Positions 16,359 through 24,936 of a stretch of 64,000 bases of DNA are shown in pieces; the first letter of the stretch is position 1; every line of letters starts with the position of its first letter. Source of the stretch: CAYZHM01 sp964478225 (GTDB lineage Bacteria; Pseudomonadota; Alphaproteobacteria; Micavibrionales; Micavibrionaceae); assembly GCA_964478225.1 (NCBI GenBank), contig CAYZHM010000001.1:124001-188000 (forward strand). The letters run 5' to 3'. A program made the translations under genes and the position numbers. The notes beneath the pieces are model-generated. The model was not told the origin of the DNA. It saw nothing but the letters and a program-made list of their open reading frames with translations, and did not search any database.

Positions 16359-17308
16359 TTCCCCAAAGCCTCCTTTAACCACATATGAGCGTGCCTTTCG
16401 ATTTCAAAGCGGATGGTTTCATTGGTGATTTTAGCGGCGACCTCGTCGATGAAAGCGGTAGCGAGGAGGAAGCGGGCTTCGGCTTCGCTGAGGCCGCGTG
16501 ATCTCAAATAAAAAAGCGGGCCTTCATCAAGCTGCCCTGTCGTTGCGCCGTGCGAGCACAGCACGTCGTCGGCGTAAATTTCGAGTTCAGGCTTGGTGTC
16601 CATTTCGGCGTGCGGCGAAAGCAGTAAGGCGTTCGACATCTGGAAACCGTCGGTTTTTTGCGCGGCCTTATGGACATGCACCTTACCCTGGAAAACGCCA
16701 CGCGCTTGATCGTCTAGGATGGATCTATAGAACTGGTTGGAGTTGCAGTGCGGCGCGGTGTGTTCGACGAGGATGGTGGTGTCGCCGTGTTGTTTGCCGT
16801 TCAGGAGATTTACACCGTTGAAGTGGCATTCGATACCGCTGTCCTGCAGCACCGCGTGGATTTGATGGCGCGTCAGCTTGCCGCCGATATTGAGCGCAAA
16901 CCCGTCATAATGCGCGTCGCGGGCGAGCGTGAGGTGAACCATGTCGGTGTTCACGGCTTCGGTGCTGTCCATTTGCAGGCGGATATGGTGGAGCCTTGCG
17001 TTTGGGCCGATTTCGATGTCGGTGGCCATGTTTTTCCAATACGCGCCTTGACCTTCGTGGCGCTCTATCAGGGTCAATTCCGCGCCCTCTTCTATAACTA
17101 TTTTCAGGCGCGGGTTATGGAGGGTTTTATCCAAACCTGTGAACAGGATATCCTCGGCTTTTCCCCCATTCTGTCCCCTGCTCCTGTGGATAACAATGTC
17201 CTGCGGGTCTTCGGATTTAAGGTCGGCCGGGATCGCTTTGGGAAGATTGGTGAATTTCCAGTCTTCCTGTTTGGGCGTTGGAAGATTATTGATCTCCAGT
17301 GCCTTCAT
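16355..17308 (-). CDS. sufD: Fe-S assembly protein SufD
   Basis: 317 residues, shorter than the roughly 400-430 of many SufD proteins, the shortening being in the N-terminal helical part. With SufB it forms the cluster scaffold on top of SufC. Seen: KQEDWKFTNLPKAI (N-terminal SufD/SufB signature), the beta-helix core with HCNSNQFYRSILDDQARGVF, KTDGFQMSNALLLSPHAEMD, KPELEIYADDVLCSHGATTG and the C-terminal RGLSEAEARFLLATAF. Overlaps sufC by 4 bases (ATGA) upstream and the hypothetical gene downstream. Confidence 0.93.
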   Translation of the reverse strand: MKALEINNLPTPKQEDWKFTNLPKAIPADLKSEDPQDIVIHRSRGQNGGKAEDILFTGLDKTLHNPRLKIVIEEGAELTLIERHEGQGAYWKNMATDIEIGPNARLHHIRLQMDSTEAVNTDMVHLTLARDAHYDGFALNIGGKLTRHQIHAVLQDSGIECHFNGVNLLNGKQHGDTTILVEHTAPHCNSNQFYRSILDDQARGVFQGKVHVHKAAQKTDGFQMSNALLLSPHAEMDTKPELEIYADDVLCSHGATTGQLDEGPLFYLRSRGLSEAEARFLLATAFIDEVAAKITNETIRFEIERHAHMWLKEALGK

Positions 17309-18066
17309 GCGGCCTCTCCGATCAGGGCGCCGTAGCCTTTGGCTTCGAGTTCTTTGGCGAGTTCGGGGCCGCCGGTTTTAACGATTTTGCCGTAAGCGAG
17401 GATATGGACGACGTCGGGGGTGATGTAATCCAGCAGGCGTTGATAGTGCGTGATGACGAGGAAGCTGCGGTCGGGCGCGCGGAGTTTATTCACGCCGTCC
17501 GCGACGATTTTCAGAGCGTCGATGTCCAAACCTGAATCTGTTTCATCGAGGACGCAGAATTTTGGCTCCAACATGGCCATTTGCAGGACTTCGTTGCGCT
17601 TTTTCTCGCCGCCGGAGAACCCAACATTGACCGCGCGTTTCATCATGTCATCGTCGATGCCGAGGTCTTTGCAGGTGGATTTGATGAGTTTGAGCATGCC
17701 GAGCGCGTCGAGCTCTGTCTGGCCGCGCTGTTTGCGGATCGAATTGACCGAGGTTTTGAGGAAGGTGGACATGTTCACGCCGGGGATTTCGACCGGATAC
17801 TGAAAAGCGAGGAAAACACCCGCCGCGGCGCGCTCTTCGGGTTCCATGTCCAGCAGGTCTTCGCCGTTCATGGTCACCGAGCCTTTGGTCACCTCATAAT
17901 CTTCGCGGCCAGCCAGCACATACGAGAGGGTGGATTTGCCTGAACCGTTCGGGCCCATAATCGCGTGGACTTCGCCTGGTTTAATCTCAAGGTTAATGCC
18001 CTTAAGGATTTCTTTCTGTCCATCATCCGTATTGATGGCTGCGTGAAGGTTGTTAATTGTGATCAT
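17305..18066 (-). CDS. sufC: Fe-S assembly ATPase SufC
   Basis: 253 residues, ABC-type ATPase that powers SufB-SufD rearrangement. Seen: Walker A GPNGSGKSTLSYVLAG, the FLAFQYPVEIPGVNMSTFL stretch typical of SufC, signature FSGGEKKRNEVLQM, Walker B CVLDETDSGLDIDAL and the switch His in VITHYQRLLDYI. Lies 91 bases after the membrane-protein gene rather than directly behind sufB. Confidence 0.96.
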   Translation of the reverse strand: MITINNLHAAINTDDGQKEILKGINLEIKPGEVHAIMGPNGSGKSTLSYVLAGREDYEVTKGSVTMNGEDLLDMEPEERAAAGVFLAFQYPVEIPGVNMSTFLKTSVNSIRKQRGQTELDALGMLKLIKSTCKDLGIDDDMMKRAVNVGFSGGEKKRNEVLQMAMLEPKFCVLDETDSGLDIDALKIVADGVNKLRAPDRSFLVITHYQRLLDYITPDVVHILAYGKIVKTGGPELAKELEAKGYGALIGEAA

Positions 18067-18157
18067 TGTCTTCTATCATTTGTATAAGCGAAAATCGCGC
18101 AGAGCCAAGCTGCTGCGCCATTTTGTACCCTTTATGGCTTTTTATTTCAATGGTTTA

Positions 18158-18541
18158 TTACAAAAGCAGAAGAATGAGGCCTACAACGACGGAGATTGCG
18201 CCATTGACCCAAAACGGTTTGATCGTCAATTTATCATGGACGAGCAATTTTTGCATGAAATCCGGCTTTGTTAGCAATACGATAGCCTTAATCAGAGCCA
18301 TGATTCCTATGGCCATCAAAACTGTTTCCGCGAGGCCATTCCAATTATTATAAAACGTTACAATGAATAGGCCGATTGGCAAATTCATGACGCCGCCGAC
18401 AAGCAGTAAAGCCTTGCTTTTTGAGAGTAAGGTTAAATATTCCTGCCAGGCGCGAGCGGAAGAAAATATCGAAATCCCCATCACAAGGAAAAAACAGCCA
18501 AAAAACAGGAGAAATGGGTCAGTGTTGATAGGAATGGTCAT
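18158..18541 (-). CDS. Four-helix membrane protein between sufB and sufC
   Basis: 127 residues with four hydrophobic segments at about residues 10-28, 43-63, 72-89 and 108-127. I do not recognise a named family. It resembles small integral membrane proteins with a ...LVGGVMNLPIGLFIV helix. Its position inside the suf unit suggests co-expression, but no motif links it to iron, sulfur or cluster assembly. 75 bases separate it from sufB. Confidence 0.7.
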   Translation of the reverse strand: MTIPINTDPFLLFFGCFFLVMGISIFSSARAWQEYLTLLSKSKALLLVGGVMNLPIGLFIVTFYNNWNGLAETVLMAIGIMALIKAIVLLTKPDFMQKLLVHDKLTIKPFWVNGAISVVVGLILLLL

Positions 18542-18616
18542 TTGAGAGAATCCCTTTTTGAATCAAGTCCGCTTATGATTGTACCTGATTGTGTGGGTTA
18601 GGGAAATGGGGGTTTT

Positions 18617-20077
18617 TTAACCGACAGAGCCTTCCAGAGATATGCCAACTAGTTTCTGCGCTTCGACGGCGAATTCCATGGGCAGGTTTTGCATGACCTC
18701 GCGGGCGAAGCCGTTGACGATGAGCGCGACGGCCTCTTCTTCGCTTAACCCTCGTTGTAAACAGTAGAAAAGCTGATCCTCGCCGATTTTGGAGGTGGTG
18801 GCTTCGTGTTCAAGCTGCGCCGTGTTGTTGCGACTTTCGATATAGGGAACGGTATGGGCGCCGCAATTGTTGCCGATGAGCAAACTATCGCACTGCGTGA
18901 AGTTTCTTGCGCCTTCTGCGCCGGGCAAGATTTTCACGAGGCCTCTGTATGTGTTGTCGCTTTTCCCGGCGGAAATCCCTTTGGAAATAATTTTGGAGCG
19001 CGTGTTCTTGCCCATATGGATCATTTTCGTGCCGGTGTCGGCTTGTTGGCGTGCGTTGGTGATGGCGACTGAGTAAAACTCGCCAATGGAGTTGTCGCCC
19101 TTCAGGATGCAAGAAGGGTACTTCCAGGTGATGGCGGAGCCGGTTTCGACCTGAGTCCATGAAATTTTTGAGTTGCGGCCTTCGCAGATGCCGCGCTTGG
19201 TCACGAAATTGTAGATGCCGCCTTTGCCGTCTTCGTCGCCGGGATACCAGTTTTGGACGGTGGAATATTTAATCTCGGCATCGTCATGGGCGATGAGCTC
19301 GACCACGGCGGCGTGGAGCTGGTTTTCATCGCGCATGGGAGCGGTACACCCCTCGAGGTATGACACGTACGCCCCTTTGTCCGCTATAATGAGTGTGCGT
19401 TCAAATTGGCCCGTGTTGAGTTCGTTGATGCGGAAATATGTTGAAAGCTCCATCGGGCAGCGGACACCGGGTGGAATATAGACGAATGACCCATCGGTGA
19501 AGACCGCCGAATTCAGGCAGGCGTGTTTGTTATCGCCGGGCGGGACAACTGAGCCGATATATTTTTTGACGAGGTCGGGATGATTTTGAATGGCTTCGGA
19601 GATCGGGCAGAAGATGACCCCTGCTTCGGCGAGTTTGGCTTTAAAGGTTGTTCCAACGGAGACGGAATCAAAAACCATATCAACGGCGACGCCTGCGAGA
19701 AGTTCTTGCTCGCGCACAGGAATGCCGAGCTTTTCATAGGTTTCGAGAAGTTTAGGATCGACTTCGTCGAGGGATTTTGGGCGATCTTCGAGTGATTTTG
19801 GTGCGGAGTAGTAGAAATAATCCTGATAATTGATCGGCGGAAATTTGACCTTGGCCCAATCGGGTTCAGGCATTTTGAGCCAGCGCTCATAGGCCTTCAG
19901 CCGCCATTCGAGCATCCATTCCGGCTCATTCTTTTTGGCAGAAATAAAACGTATGGTGTCTTCGCTGAGGCCTTTGGGTGCTTTGTCGGACTCAACATCC
20001 GTCACGAAACCGGCGGAATATTTGCCGGCCATGTCCTTGACGGTGTTAATGGTTTCCTGATCTATGCGGCTGCTCAT
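18617..20077 (-). CDS. sufB: Fe-S assembly scaffold SufB
   Basis: 486 residues, normal length. Core of the SufBCD scaffold where the new cluster is built. Seen: FISAKKNEPEWMLEWRLKAY, FPPINYQDYFYYSAPK, PPGVRCPMELSTYFRINELN, SYLEGCTAPMRDENQLHAAV, KISWTQVETGSAITWKYPSC and a CDSLLIGNNCGAHTVPYIES stretch with the conserved Cys. First gene of the suf unit; the promoter should lie in 20078-20194. No IscR/Rrf2 gene is seen upstream, unlike in many relatives. Confidence 0.96.
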   Translation of the reverse strand: MSSRIDQETINTVKDMAGKYSAGFVTDVESDKAPKGLSEDTIRFISAKKNEPEWMLEWRLKAYERWLKMPEPDWAKVKFPPINYQDYFYYSAPKSLEDRPKSLDEVDPKLLETYEKLGIPVREQELLAGVAVDMVFDSVSVGTTFKAKLAEAGVIFCPISEAIQNHPDLVKKYIGSVVPPGDNKHACLNSAVFTDGSFVYIPPGVRCPMELSTYFRINELNTGQFERTLIIADKGAYVSYLEGCTAPMRDENQLHAAVVELIAHDDAEIKYSTVQNWYPGDEDGKGGIYNFVTKRGICEGRNSKISWTQVETGSAITWKYPSCILKGDNSIGEFYSVAITNARQQADTGTKMIHMGKNTRSKIISKGISAGKSDNTYRGLVKILPGAEGARNFTQCDSLLIGNNCGAHTVPYIESRNNTAQLEHEATTSKIGEDQLFYCLQRGLSEEEAVALIVNGFAREVMQNLPMEFAVEAQKLVGISLEGSVG

Positions 20078-20118
20078 GGTGGCATAGATATGTCATTAAA
20101 TGCCGCAGTTTTCAAGGA

Positions 20119-20142
20119 TATTAGGCATTTTAGGCATTTTTA
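20119..20142 (-). promoter_or_regulatory. Tandem TTAGGCATT repeat upstream of sufB
   Basis: The unit TTAGGCATT occurs twice with a 10-base period just 45 bases before the sufB start, followed by T-rich sequence. One helical turn of spacing suits a regulator binding on one face. No regulator is named by this motif; its role in suf control is inference. Confidence 0.3.
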
Positions 20143-20194
20143 AGCGGAGATTAAAACTTTTGGCGTAGTCTGGGGGCTGGAGAGGATCTTGAAA

Positions 20195-20314
20195 ATGATT
20201 CATATAACACCAGAATTTAACACTGTAGCGCCAGGCCTTCCCGGCCCACAAGTCACAACCAGCCGCCTAGAGGTTGGTGCGCAAGCGCTTGGTATCCCTA
20301 AATTGGGACGCTAA
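20195..20314 (+). CDS. Possible 39-aa small protein
   Basis: Short ORF in the spacer between sufB and the next gene, starting MIHITPEFNTVAPGLPGP. A GGAGAGG stretch lies about 9 bases before the ATG. Pro/Gly/Val-rich, no membrane helix. Convergent with the 210-residue gene, whose stop lies 26 bases away. Could be a real microprotein or chance; no family recognised. Confidence 0.3.
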   Translation: MIHITPEFNTVAPGLPGPQVTTSRLEVGAQALGIPKLGR

Positions 20315-20339
20315 TTTCCGCTGACACTCAAACAATGCC

Positions 20340-20972
20340 CTACATATCAAGCTGAGGCAGATTCTGTGCTGCTGCAACGGCGTTGATGTGATCTTTCATA
20401 CGTGATGTCATGACCTGCGCTGCTTTTTCTGCTTTATCTGCTAATTCTGACGTCGCATTTGGGTGAAGCAAACAAACGATCTCGGCCATTAGCTTTGGGG
20501 TATCGTCCGCCATCCAAAAAACGCCTGTCAGAGATTTTTCATGAATTTGGTCTGGAGCCGGATCGTGTATTGAAAAGAAACGCAGATCTCCCGCATCGCT
20601 GGTAACACTATATAAATCAGGAACGTACAAAATAGAGTCTGAATTTATCATTAAATTATAATTTTCTGTGCCCTCTTCAATCCTATAATATCCTTTAAAA
20701 TGGTCGCTTTGTGGACATTGTGCAGGGTCAAACCCACTCAGTTTTCCTTTAAAATTGTCCAGAGATTGTGGACGCACAAGAAAATATGCGTCTGGAGACT
20801 CAAAACCGTATTTTCCCTCTAATTGCTTTGTAGCCTCATGAATTTCAGCGAAGGTTATAACAATAGACCTGATGCTAAGATCAATGGTTGGGCGGCTGAG
20901 GCGTGAAACCAGTTTGCATTCATCACTGATTTGTTCTTCGAAAGTGGAAGAAGATGCTACGGACATTGCCAT
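20340..20972 (-). CDS. Hypothetical protein, 210 aa
   Basis: Not recognised. Soluble, no signal peptide or membrane helix. The N-terminal part is mixed (IVITFAEIHEATKQLEGKYG), the middle strand-rich with many Asp and Tyr, and the C-terminus a long Ala/Lys helix (TSELADKAEKAAQVMTSRM). It sits 63 bases downstream of prfC on the same strand and could be co-transcribed. Function unknown. Confidence 0.6.
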   Translation of the reverse strand: MAMSVASSSTFEEQISDECKLVSRLSRPTIDLSIRSIVITFAEIHEATKQLEGKYGFESPDAYFLVRPQSLDNFKGKLSGFDPAQCPQSDHFKGYYRIEEGTENYNLMINSDSILYVPDLYSVTSDAGDLRFFSIHDPAPDQIHEKSLTGVFWMADDTPKLMAEIVCLLHPNATSELADKAEKAAQVMTSRMKDHINAVAAAQNLPQLDM

Positions 20973-21035
20973 TTACTCCAAAAGTTAATTACTCTGAAGA
21001 GCAGATTAGCGAAACATGATTGCTGGAACAACTGC

Positions 21036-22610
21036 TTATTTCACAGCCTTAAAGACAATATCGGGGAATTTGTCCTGCGCGTCGTTAAGATGCCAGGCGT
21101 TGCGGGCGAGGAAGACCGGATCGCCGTCGTGGTCGTTGGCGATTGAGGCATTGTTGGTATCTAGGAATTTTTTAAGAGCAACGTTGTCGGGGGCGCTGAG
21201 CCAGCGCGCGGTATAAAGCTCGGTTTGTTCCAATTTTACAGGGATTTCATATTCGGTGCGGATGCGGTCGGCGAGGACTTCGAATTGCAGCGCGCCGACG
21301 ACGCCGACGATCCAATCAGAACCGAAATTGGGCTTGAAGACTCTGGCCGCGCCCTCTTCCGCCAGTTGCAGAAGCGCATTGCCGAGATGTTTGGCCTTGA
21401 GGGGATCTTCGGGGCGGACACGTTGCATAAGTTCGGGGGCGAATGAAGGGATTCCGGTGAAGGTTAGTTCTTCGCCTTCGGTGAAGGCGTCGCCTATTCT
21501 CATGCCGCCGTAATTGGGGATACCGATGATATCGCCGGGGAAAGCTTCCTCCGCCATTTCGCGGTCTTGGGCGAAAAAGATTTGCGGTGAGTGGATGACT
21601 TGGGTTTTACCGCTCCGGACGTGTTTGAGCTTCATGCCCTTTTTGAATTTGCCGGAGCAGATGCGGACGAAGGCCATGCGGTCGCGGTGCTTGGGGTCCA
21701 TGTTGGCCTGGATTTTGAAAATGAAAGCGGCGACTTTGTTTTCCTCGGGTTTGACTTCGCGCTGTAGGGTTTTTTGCGGGCGCGGCGATGGGGCGAACTC
21801 CCCTATTCCGGCAAGCAACTCACGCACGCCGAAATTGTTCACGGCGGAGCCGAAGAAAACGGGCGTCATATGGCCTTCGAGATAGGCCTCGCGGTCGAAG
21901 GGTTTGCAGAGGCCGCGGATCATCGCAACATCTTCGCGCAGTTTGGCGACTTGATCGGCGGGCAAAAGCTCATCGAGTTTGGGGTCATCAAGGCCGGAGC
22001 AATTAATGGTTTCTTTCATCGTATCGCCTTTGGAGCGGTCGAAGAGAATGAGTTGGTCGTTCAACAGGTCATAACAGCCTTTGAAATCGCGACCCATGCC
22101 GATTGGCCAACTGGCCGGCGACACATCCATCGCGAGCTTGCTTTCGATTTCATCCATGAGAATAAACGGGTCGAGGCTTTCGCGGTCGAGTTTGTTGATG
22201 AAGGTTATGATGGGGATGTCGCGCAGGCGGCAAACTTCGAAGAGTTTAAGCGTTTGAGTTTCGATACCTTTGGCGCCATCGAGAACCATGACGGCGCTAT
22301 CGACGGCCGTGAGGGTGCGGTAGGTGTCTTCCGAGAAATCTTCGTGGCCGGGTGTATCAAGGAGGTTGTAGGTGATGCCTTTGTTTTCGAAGGTCATGAC
22401 GGACGAGGCAACGGAGATCCCCCGCTCTTGCTCAACCTTCATCCAGTCGGAGCGCGCGCGCCGGCGTTCGCCCTTCGCCTTAACCGCGCCGGCAAGCTCG
22501 ATCGCGCCACCGAAAAGGAGAAGCTTTTCAGTCAGCGTTGTTTTACCAGCGTCCGGGTGAGCGATGATGGCGAAGGTACGGCGCTTTGCTATGATTGTTT
22601 CAAGTCCCAT
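21036..22610 (-). CDS. prfC: Peptide chain release factor 3
   Basis: 524 residues. GTPase that removes RF1/RF2 from the ribosome after termination. Seen: IIAHPDAGKTTLTEKLLLFG (P-loop), RGISVASSVMTF (switch I), LLDTPGHEDFSEDTYR (switch II), FINKLDRE (base recognition), and PVFFGSAVNNFGVRELL typical of RF3, followed by EF-Tu-like domains 2 and 3. Directly downstream of the hyaluronidase-like gene (12-base gap) on the same strand. Confidence 0.95.
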   Translation of the reverse strand: MGLETIIAKRRTFAIIAHPDAGKTTLTEKLLLFGGAIELAGAVKAKGERRRARSDWMKVEQERGISVASSVMTFENKGITYNLLDTPGHEDFSEDTYRTLTAVDSAVMVLDGAKGIETQTLKLFEVCRLRDIPIITFINKLDRESLDPFILMDEIESKLAMDVSPASWPIGMGRDFKGCYDLLNDQLILFDRSKGDTMKETINCSGLDDPKLDELLPADQVAKLREDVAMIRGLCKPFDREAYLEGHMTPVFFGSAVNNFGVRELLAGIGEFAPSPRPQKTLQREVKPEENKVAAFIFKIQANMDPKHRDRMAFVRICSGKFKKGMKLKHVRSGKTQVIHSPQIFFAQDREMAEEAFPGDIIGIPNYGGMRIGDAFTEGEELTFTGIPSFAPELMQRVRPEDPLKAKHLGNALLQLAEEGAARVFKPNFGSDWIVGVVGALQFEVLADRIRTEYEIPVKLEQTELYTARWLSAPDNVALKKFLDTNNASIANDHDGDPVFLARNAWHLNDAQDKFPDIVFKAVK

Positions 22611-22622
22611 AACCGGTGACTT

Positions 22623-24125
22623 TTAGAGGATTATGTCGACGTTTGCAATCGTATCCGGAAGAAGAGCTGACACATCCATATGGCTTTGGACATCAGAATT
22701 TGTATTCTCAGCAGGTTCCGTGACTATCTGGGTGGCCGGATTGGCTTCGTTAACAAAAAGAGCTTCCAGCCCTTCGGCTTGAGGTGTGAGAACATCCATA
22801 ATGTCTATAAGCTCTTGCGGTGACGTGACAGTTTCGTGGAGTGATTTTATGACGCTTGCGTTGAGTTCGGCCCAGTGTTCAATATCCCCTACTGTGTCTA
22901 TAGGGTTGCCCCAAATAAGAGCACCGTCGGCATTCTTATGAACAAACTCAAGAATTTTTGTCCATAACGTGTCATCCATAATTTTCCAAGACAAGTTCTC
23001 TCCGGTTTTCGGGTGAATTCCGGCAGCCGGGTGATAGGTCGGCATAAGAACCGGTATGACGGGCTTGCCGTATTGAACGGCCTCATTCAATAGTTCCTGT
23101 GCATGGGCTTCCCATGTTTCGTATGTTGTATAGACATTCTTCACATACATATTCGGAAAAACAACATCGACTTTAGCAGCCAGGGGTTGAAGAAGTTCAT
23201 TTAGATCACGCCACTTCTCTACCCCGATTGCATCGTTATGTGTGAAATTGCCGTAGTTCATTTCGGGAAAGAGCCGGAAAAATCCGATATCTGTATTGGG
23301 GAGTAATTCCTGGAATGTGTCGATGATGAACGTAAGTTTTTCGATGGTATCAAGGTTTTGTTCCGGGGTTTGCCAGATGTCGAGGGGAAATTTTTCTACA
23401 TCGAGCTGAAGAATATCCGGTGCATCATTGATGTCAGGCCAATAGCGGGAGATTGTGTTCTCAATTACGGCCCTGGTTGGGCCGCTATCCCACGACACGT
23501 CATTCCCATAGAGTACCACTATCTCTCTATCCATGCCCAAGTCTGGTAGTTCTCCGTTATTTCTAAGGACGGCATCATAAAAAATGAAGGGGTCAGATAT
23601 AGGAGCAGGTTTTTCGATTACAGGAGGAGGAGCGGCGACCTCGTGACCTGTGTCCGGGATCAGAGATGGTTTTTCTCTGGAATTGGTCATGACCATTTGC
23701 ATGACTGTGTTGTTGTGAGAGTTTAATATATCTCTGTCGTCAAGAAAGGACGATAACTGATAGCCTGGGTTTTCGTTTTGGAGGGATTGGTGATCTGTTG
23801 TTGTCAGTAACGCCTGGTGAAAGTAGCTGTTGAGGAAGAGTCCTTCAAGCGTTTGTGCATTGAAATGGGTTTGATAACCGTTATGGAGTTCTTCTGTAGT
23901 GTTCTGGGTTTCCTGATCTTTTGTACCGGCCTGTGTTTCAATCTTGTTTAGTTCAGATGTTGAGATTACCTCTTCTGCCTCCAAGACAGTGTCAATATCT
24001 TGAGATTTTTTATCTTCCTCAGTGTTTGCATGGGTTTTTAGATTGATTTCAGAGTTTACCGCAAGGGCGCTTGCCTCTTGCTGCAAAATATATTTGAGGA
24101 TTAGTGGTTTTTCTATTACCCGCAT
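22623..24125 (-). CDS. Hyaluronidase-like TIM-barrel protein, 500 aa
   Basis: Residues 1-190 are polar, low-complexity and probably disordered. Residues about 195-430 look like a glycosidase TIM barrel: LQLDVEKFPLDIWQ carries an Asp-x-Glu-x-aromatic arrangement like the catalytic motif of GH56 hyaluronidases, then KLTFIIDTFQELLP, GFFRLFPEMNYG, VDVVFPNMYV, KPVIPVLMPTYHPAAG and ADGALIWGNP, each ending a barrel strand. The match to GH56 is by motif order only. No Sec signal peptide; the function and location are open. Confidence 0.5.
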   Translation of the reverse strand: MRVIEKPLILKYILQQEASALAVNSEINLKTHANTEEDKKSQDIDTVLEAEEVISTSELNKIETQAGTKDQETQNTTEELHNGYQTHFNAQTLEGLFLNSYFHQALLTTTDHQSLQNENPGYQLSSFLDDRDILNSHNNTVMQMVMTNSREKPSLIPDTGHEVAAPPPVIEKPAPISDPFIFYDAVLRNNGELPDLGMDREIVVLYGNDVSWDSGPTRAVIENTISRYWPDINDAPDILQLDVEKFPLDIWQTPEQNLDTIEKLTFIIDTFQELLPNTDIGFFRLFPEMNYGNFTHNDAIGVEKWRDLNELLQPLAAKVDVVFPNMYVKNVYTTYETWEAHAQELLNEAVQYGKPVIPVLMPTYHPAAGIHPKTGENLSWKIMDDTLWTKILEFVHKNADGALIWGNPIDTVGDIEHWAELNASVIKSLHETVTSPQELIDIMDVLTPQAEGLEALFVNEANPATQIVTEPAENTNSDVQSHMDVSALLPDTIANVDIIL

Positions 24126-24148
24126 GGTTCACATAAAAAGTTATATAT

Positions 24149-24164
24149 ACATAAAATTTTATGT
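24149..24164. promoter_or_regulatory. 16-bp perfect palindrome in an A+T-rich promoter region
   Basis: ACATAAAATTTTATGT lies 24 bases before the start of the hyaluronidase-like gene. A further ACATAAAA half copy lies nearer the start (24131-24138). This is the only sharp feature of the very A+T-rich 24126-24257 spacer, apart from a weak GTTTTTTCAAAAAAC hairpin that could end the lipoprotein transcript. Operator function is inference. Confidence 0.4.
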
Positions 24165-24257
24165 GTATTTTATTAATATTATGTTAAATTTTTAAATGAG
24201 TGCAGTCAAGCGCCTCTAAAATAATAGTTTTTTCAAAAAACTGGGAAAAATTGAGTC

Positions 24258-24377
24258 TTAAAAGGTCTTCTGGACTTTTTGACCGGCCTTTTCGATGTCT
24301 TTGCCTGCACCGTTGAGTGTGTTTGTGCACCCTGCGAGGCAGACAAAGCCCAAAAGCAATAAAACGATTTTTTTCAT
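24258..24377 (-). CDS. Entericidin A/B-family lipoprotein, 39 aa
   Basis: Very short lipoprotein: signal peptide with lipobox LAGC at about residues 14-17, then a mature part NTLNGAGKDIEKAGQKVQK, which matches the entericidin consensus (NT-x-x-GAGKDI-x-x-AG) closely. Entericidins A and B of enterobacteria are small lipoproteins of an antidote/toxin pair; many alphaproteobacteria carry one copy of unknown role. AGAAGGA lies 8 bases before the ATG. Stands just downstream of the DUF1491 gene. Confidence 0.85.
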   Translation of the reverse strand: MKKIVLLLLGFVCLAGCTNTLNGAGKDIEKAGQKVQKTF

Positions 24378-24389
24378 GACATTTTCCTT

Positions 24390-24713
24390 CTAAACAAATT
24401 CTTTAAACGGATTTTGCATCGCCGGATCTTCGATTTCAATAACCCAAAGATCAGGATCACGCTGTACCGAACGCTGAATATAATCGTCTGCTTGCGTTTC
24501 TTCAATAGTTTCCTGATTAAGAGCAGGGATCCAGCAAAGATCCCCTTCAAGGTTTCGTTGCTGCGTGAGGAGTTTAACACTGCCCTGGCGATTGGAAATT
24601 TTGAGCAGGATGGTTCCGGAGTTGCGTTCGCCGCGCTGGAGGATGTAGTAGAAAACCCCCTGCTCGTCCATTTGCTTGATTGCGGCGTCAATGGCGATGT
24701 GGACGGGCAGCAT
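24390..24713 (-). CDS. DUF1491 family protein
   Basis: 107 residues. The pattern VHIAIDAAIKQMDEQGVFYY, then RGERNSGTILLKISNRQG and a final DPDLWVIEIEDP matches the short alphaproteobacterial DUF1491 family as I know it (small soluble protein of unknown role). The start overlaps the stop of the upstream gene as TAATG. Member of the fur-hypothetical-DUF1491-lipoprotein run. Confidence 0.7.
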   Translation of the reverse strand: MLPVHIAIDAAIKQMDEQGVFYYILQRGERNSGTILLKISNRQGSVKLLTQQRNLEGDLCWIPALNQETIEETQADDYIQRSVQRDPDLWVIEIEDPAMQNPFKEFV

Positions 24714-24934
24714 TAGTGAAGATGTTCGCTAGCTATCCAACTTTCGACAGTGAGATGAGCGTCGATTTTGGAATCTTCGGGATGGTGGAAACGGTAGACA
24801 CGCTGCGCGGCCTCAAGAGCGACGCTGTGTGGTTCGTCACTGATCATAGATTTATAGGTGCGCATAACGGCACTGTAGCATTTGCAATCAGCGGCCTTTT
24901 TGACCCCTTTTTGAATTGGCAAATTACAGGACAT
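24713..24934 (-). CDS. Hypothetical protein, 73 aa
   Basis: Starts 2 bases after the fur stop and overlaps DUF1491 at TAATG, so all three are one unit. Contains a Cys-x-Cys (ADCKCYSAVM) near residue 17 and a His-rich tail. The central helix (EAAQRVYRFHHPED) is reminiscent of small alphaproteobacterial conserved proteins. No name can be given. Confidence 0.7.
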   Translation of the reverse strand: MSCNLPIQKGVKKAADCKCYSAVMRTYKSMISDEPHSVALEAAQRVYRFHHPEDSKIDAHLTVESWIASEHLH

Positions 24935-24936
24935 GG

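Noticed and set aside
21774..22619. 281-codon plus-strand frame
   Set aside because: Antisense to the GTPase domain of prfC; no own start signal or motif.
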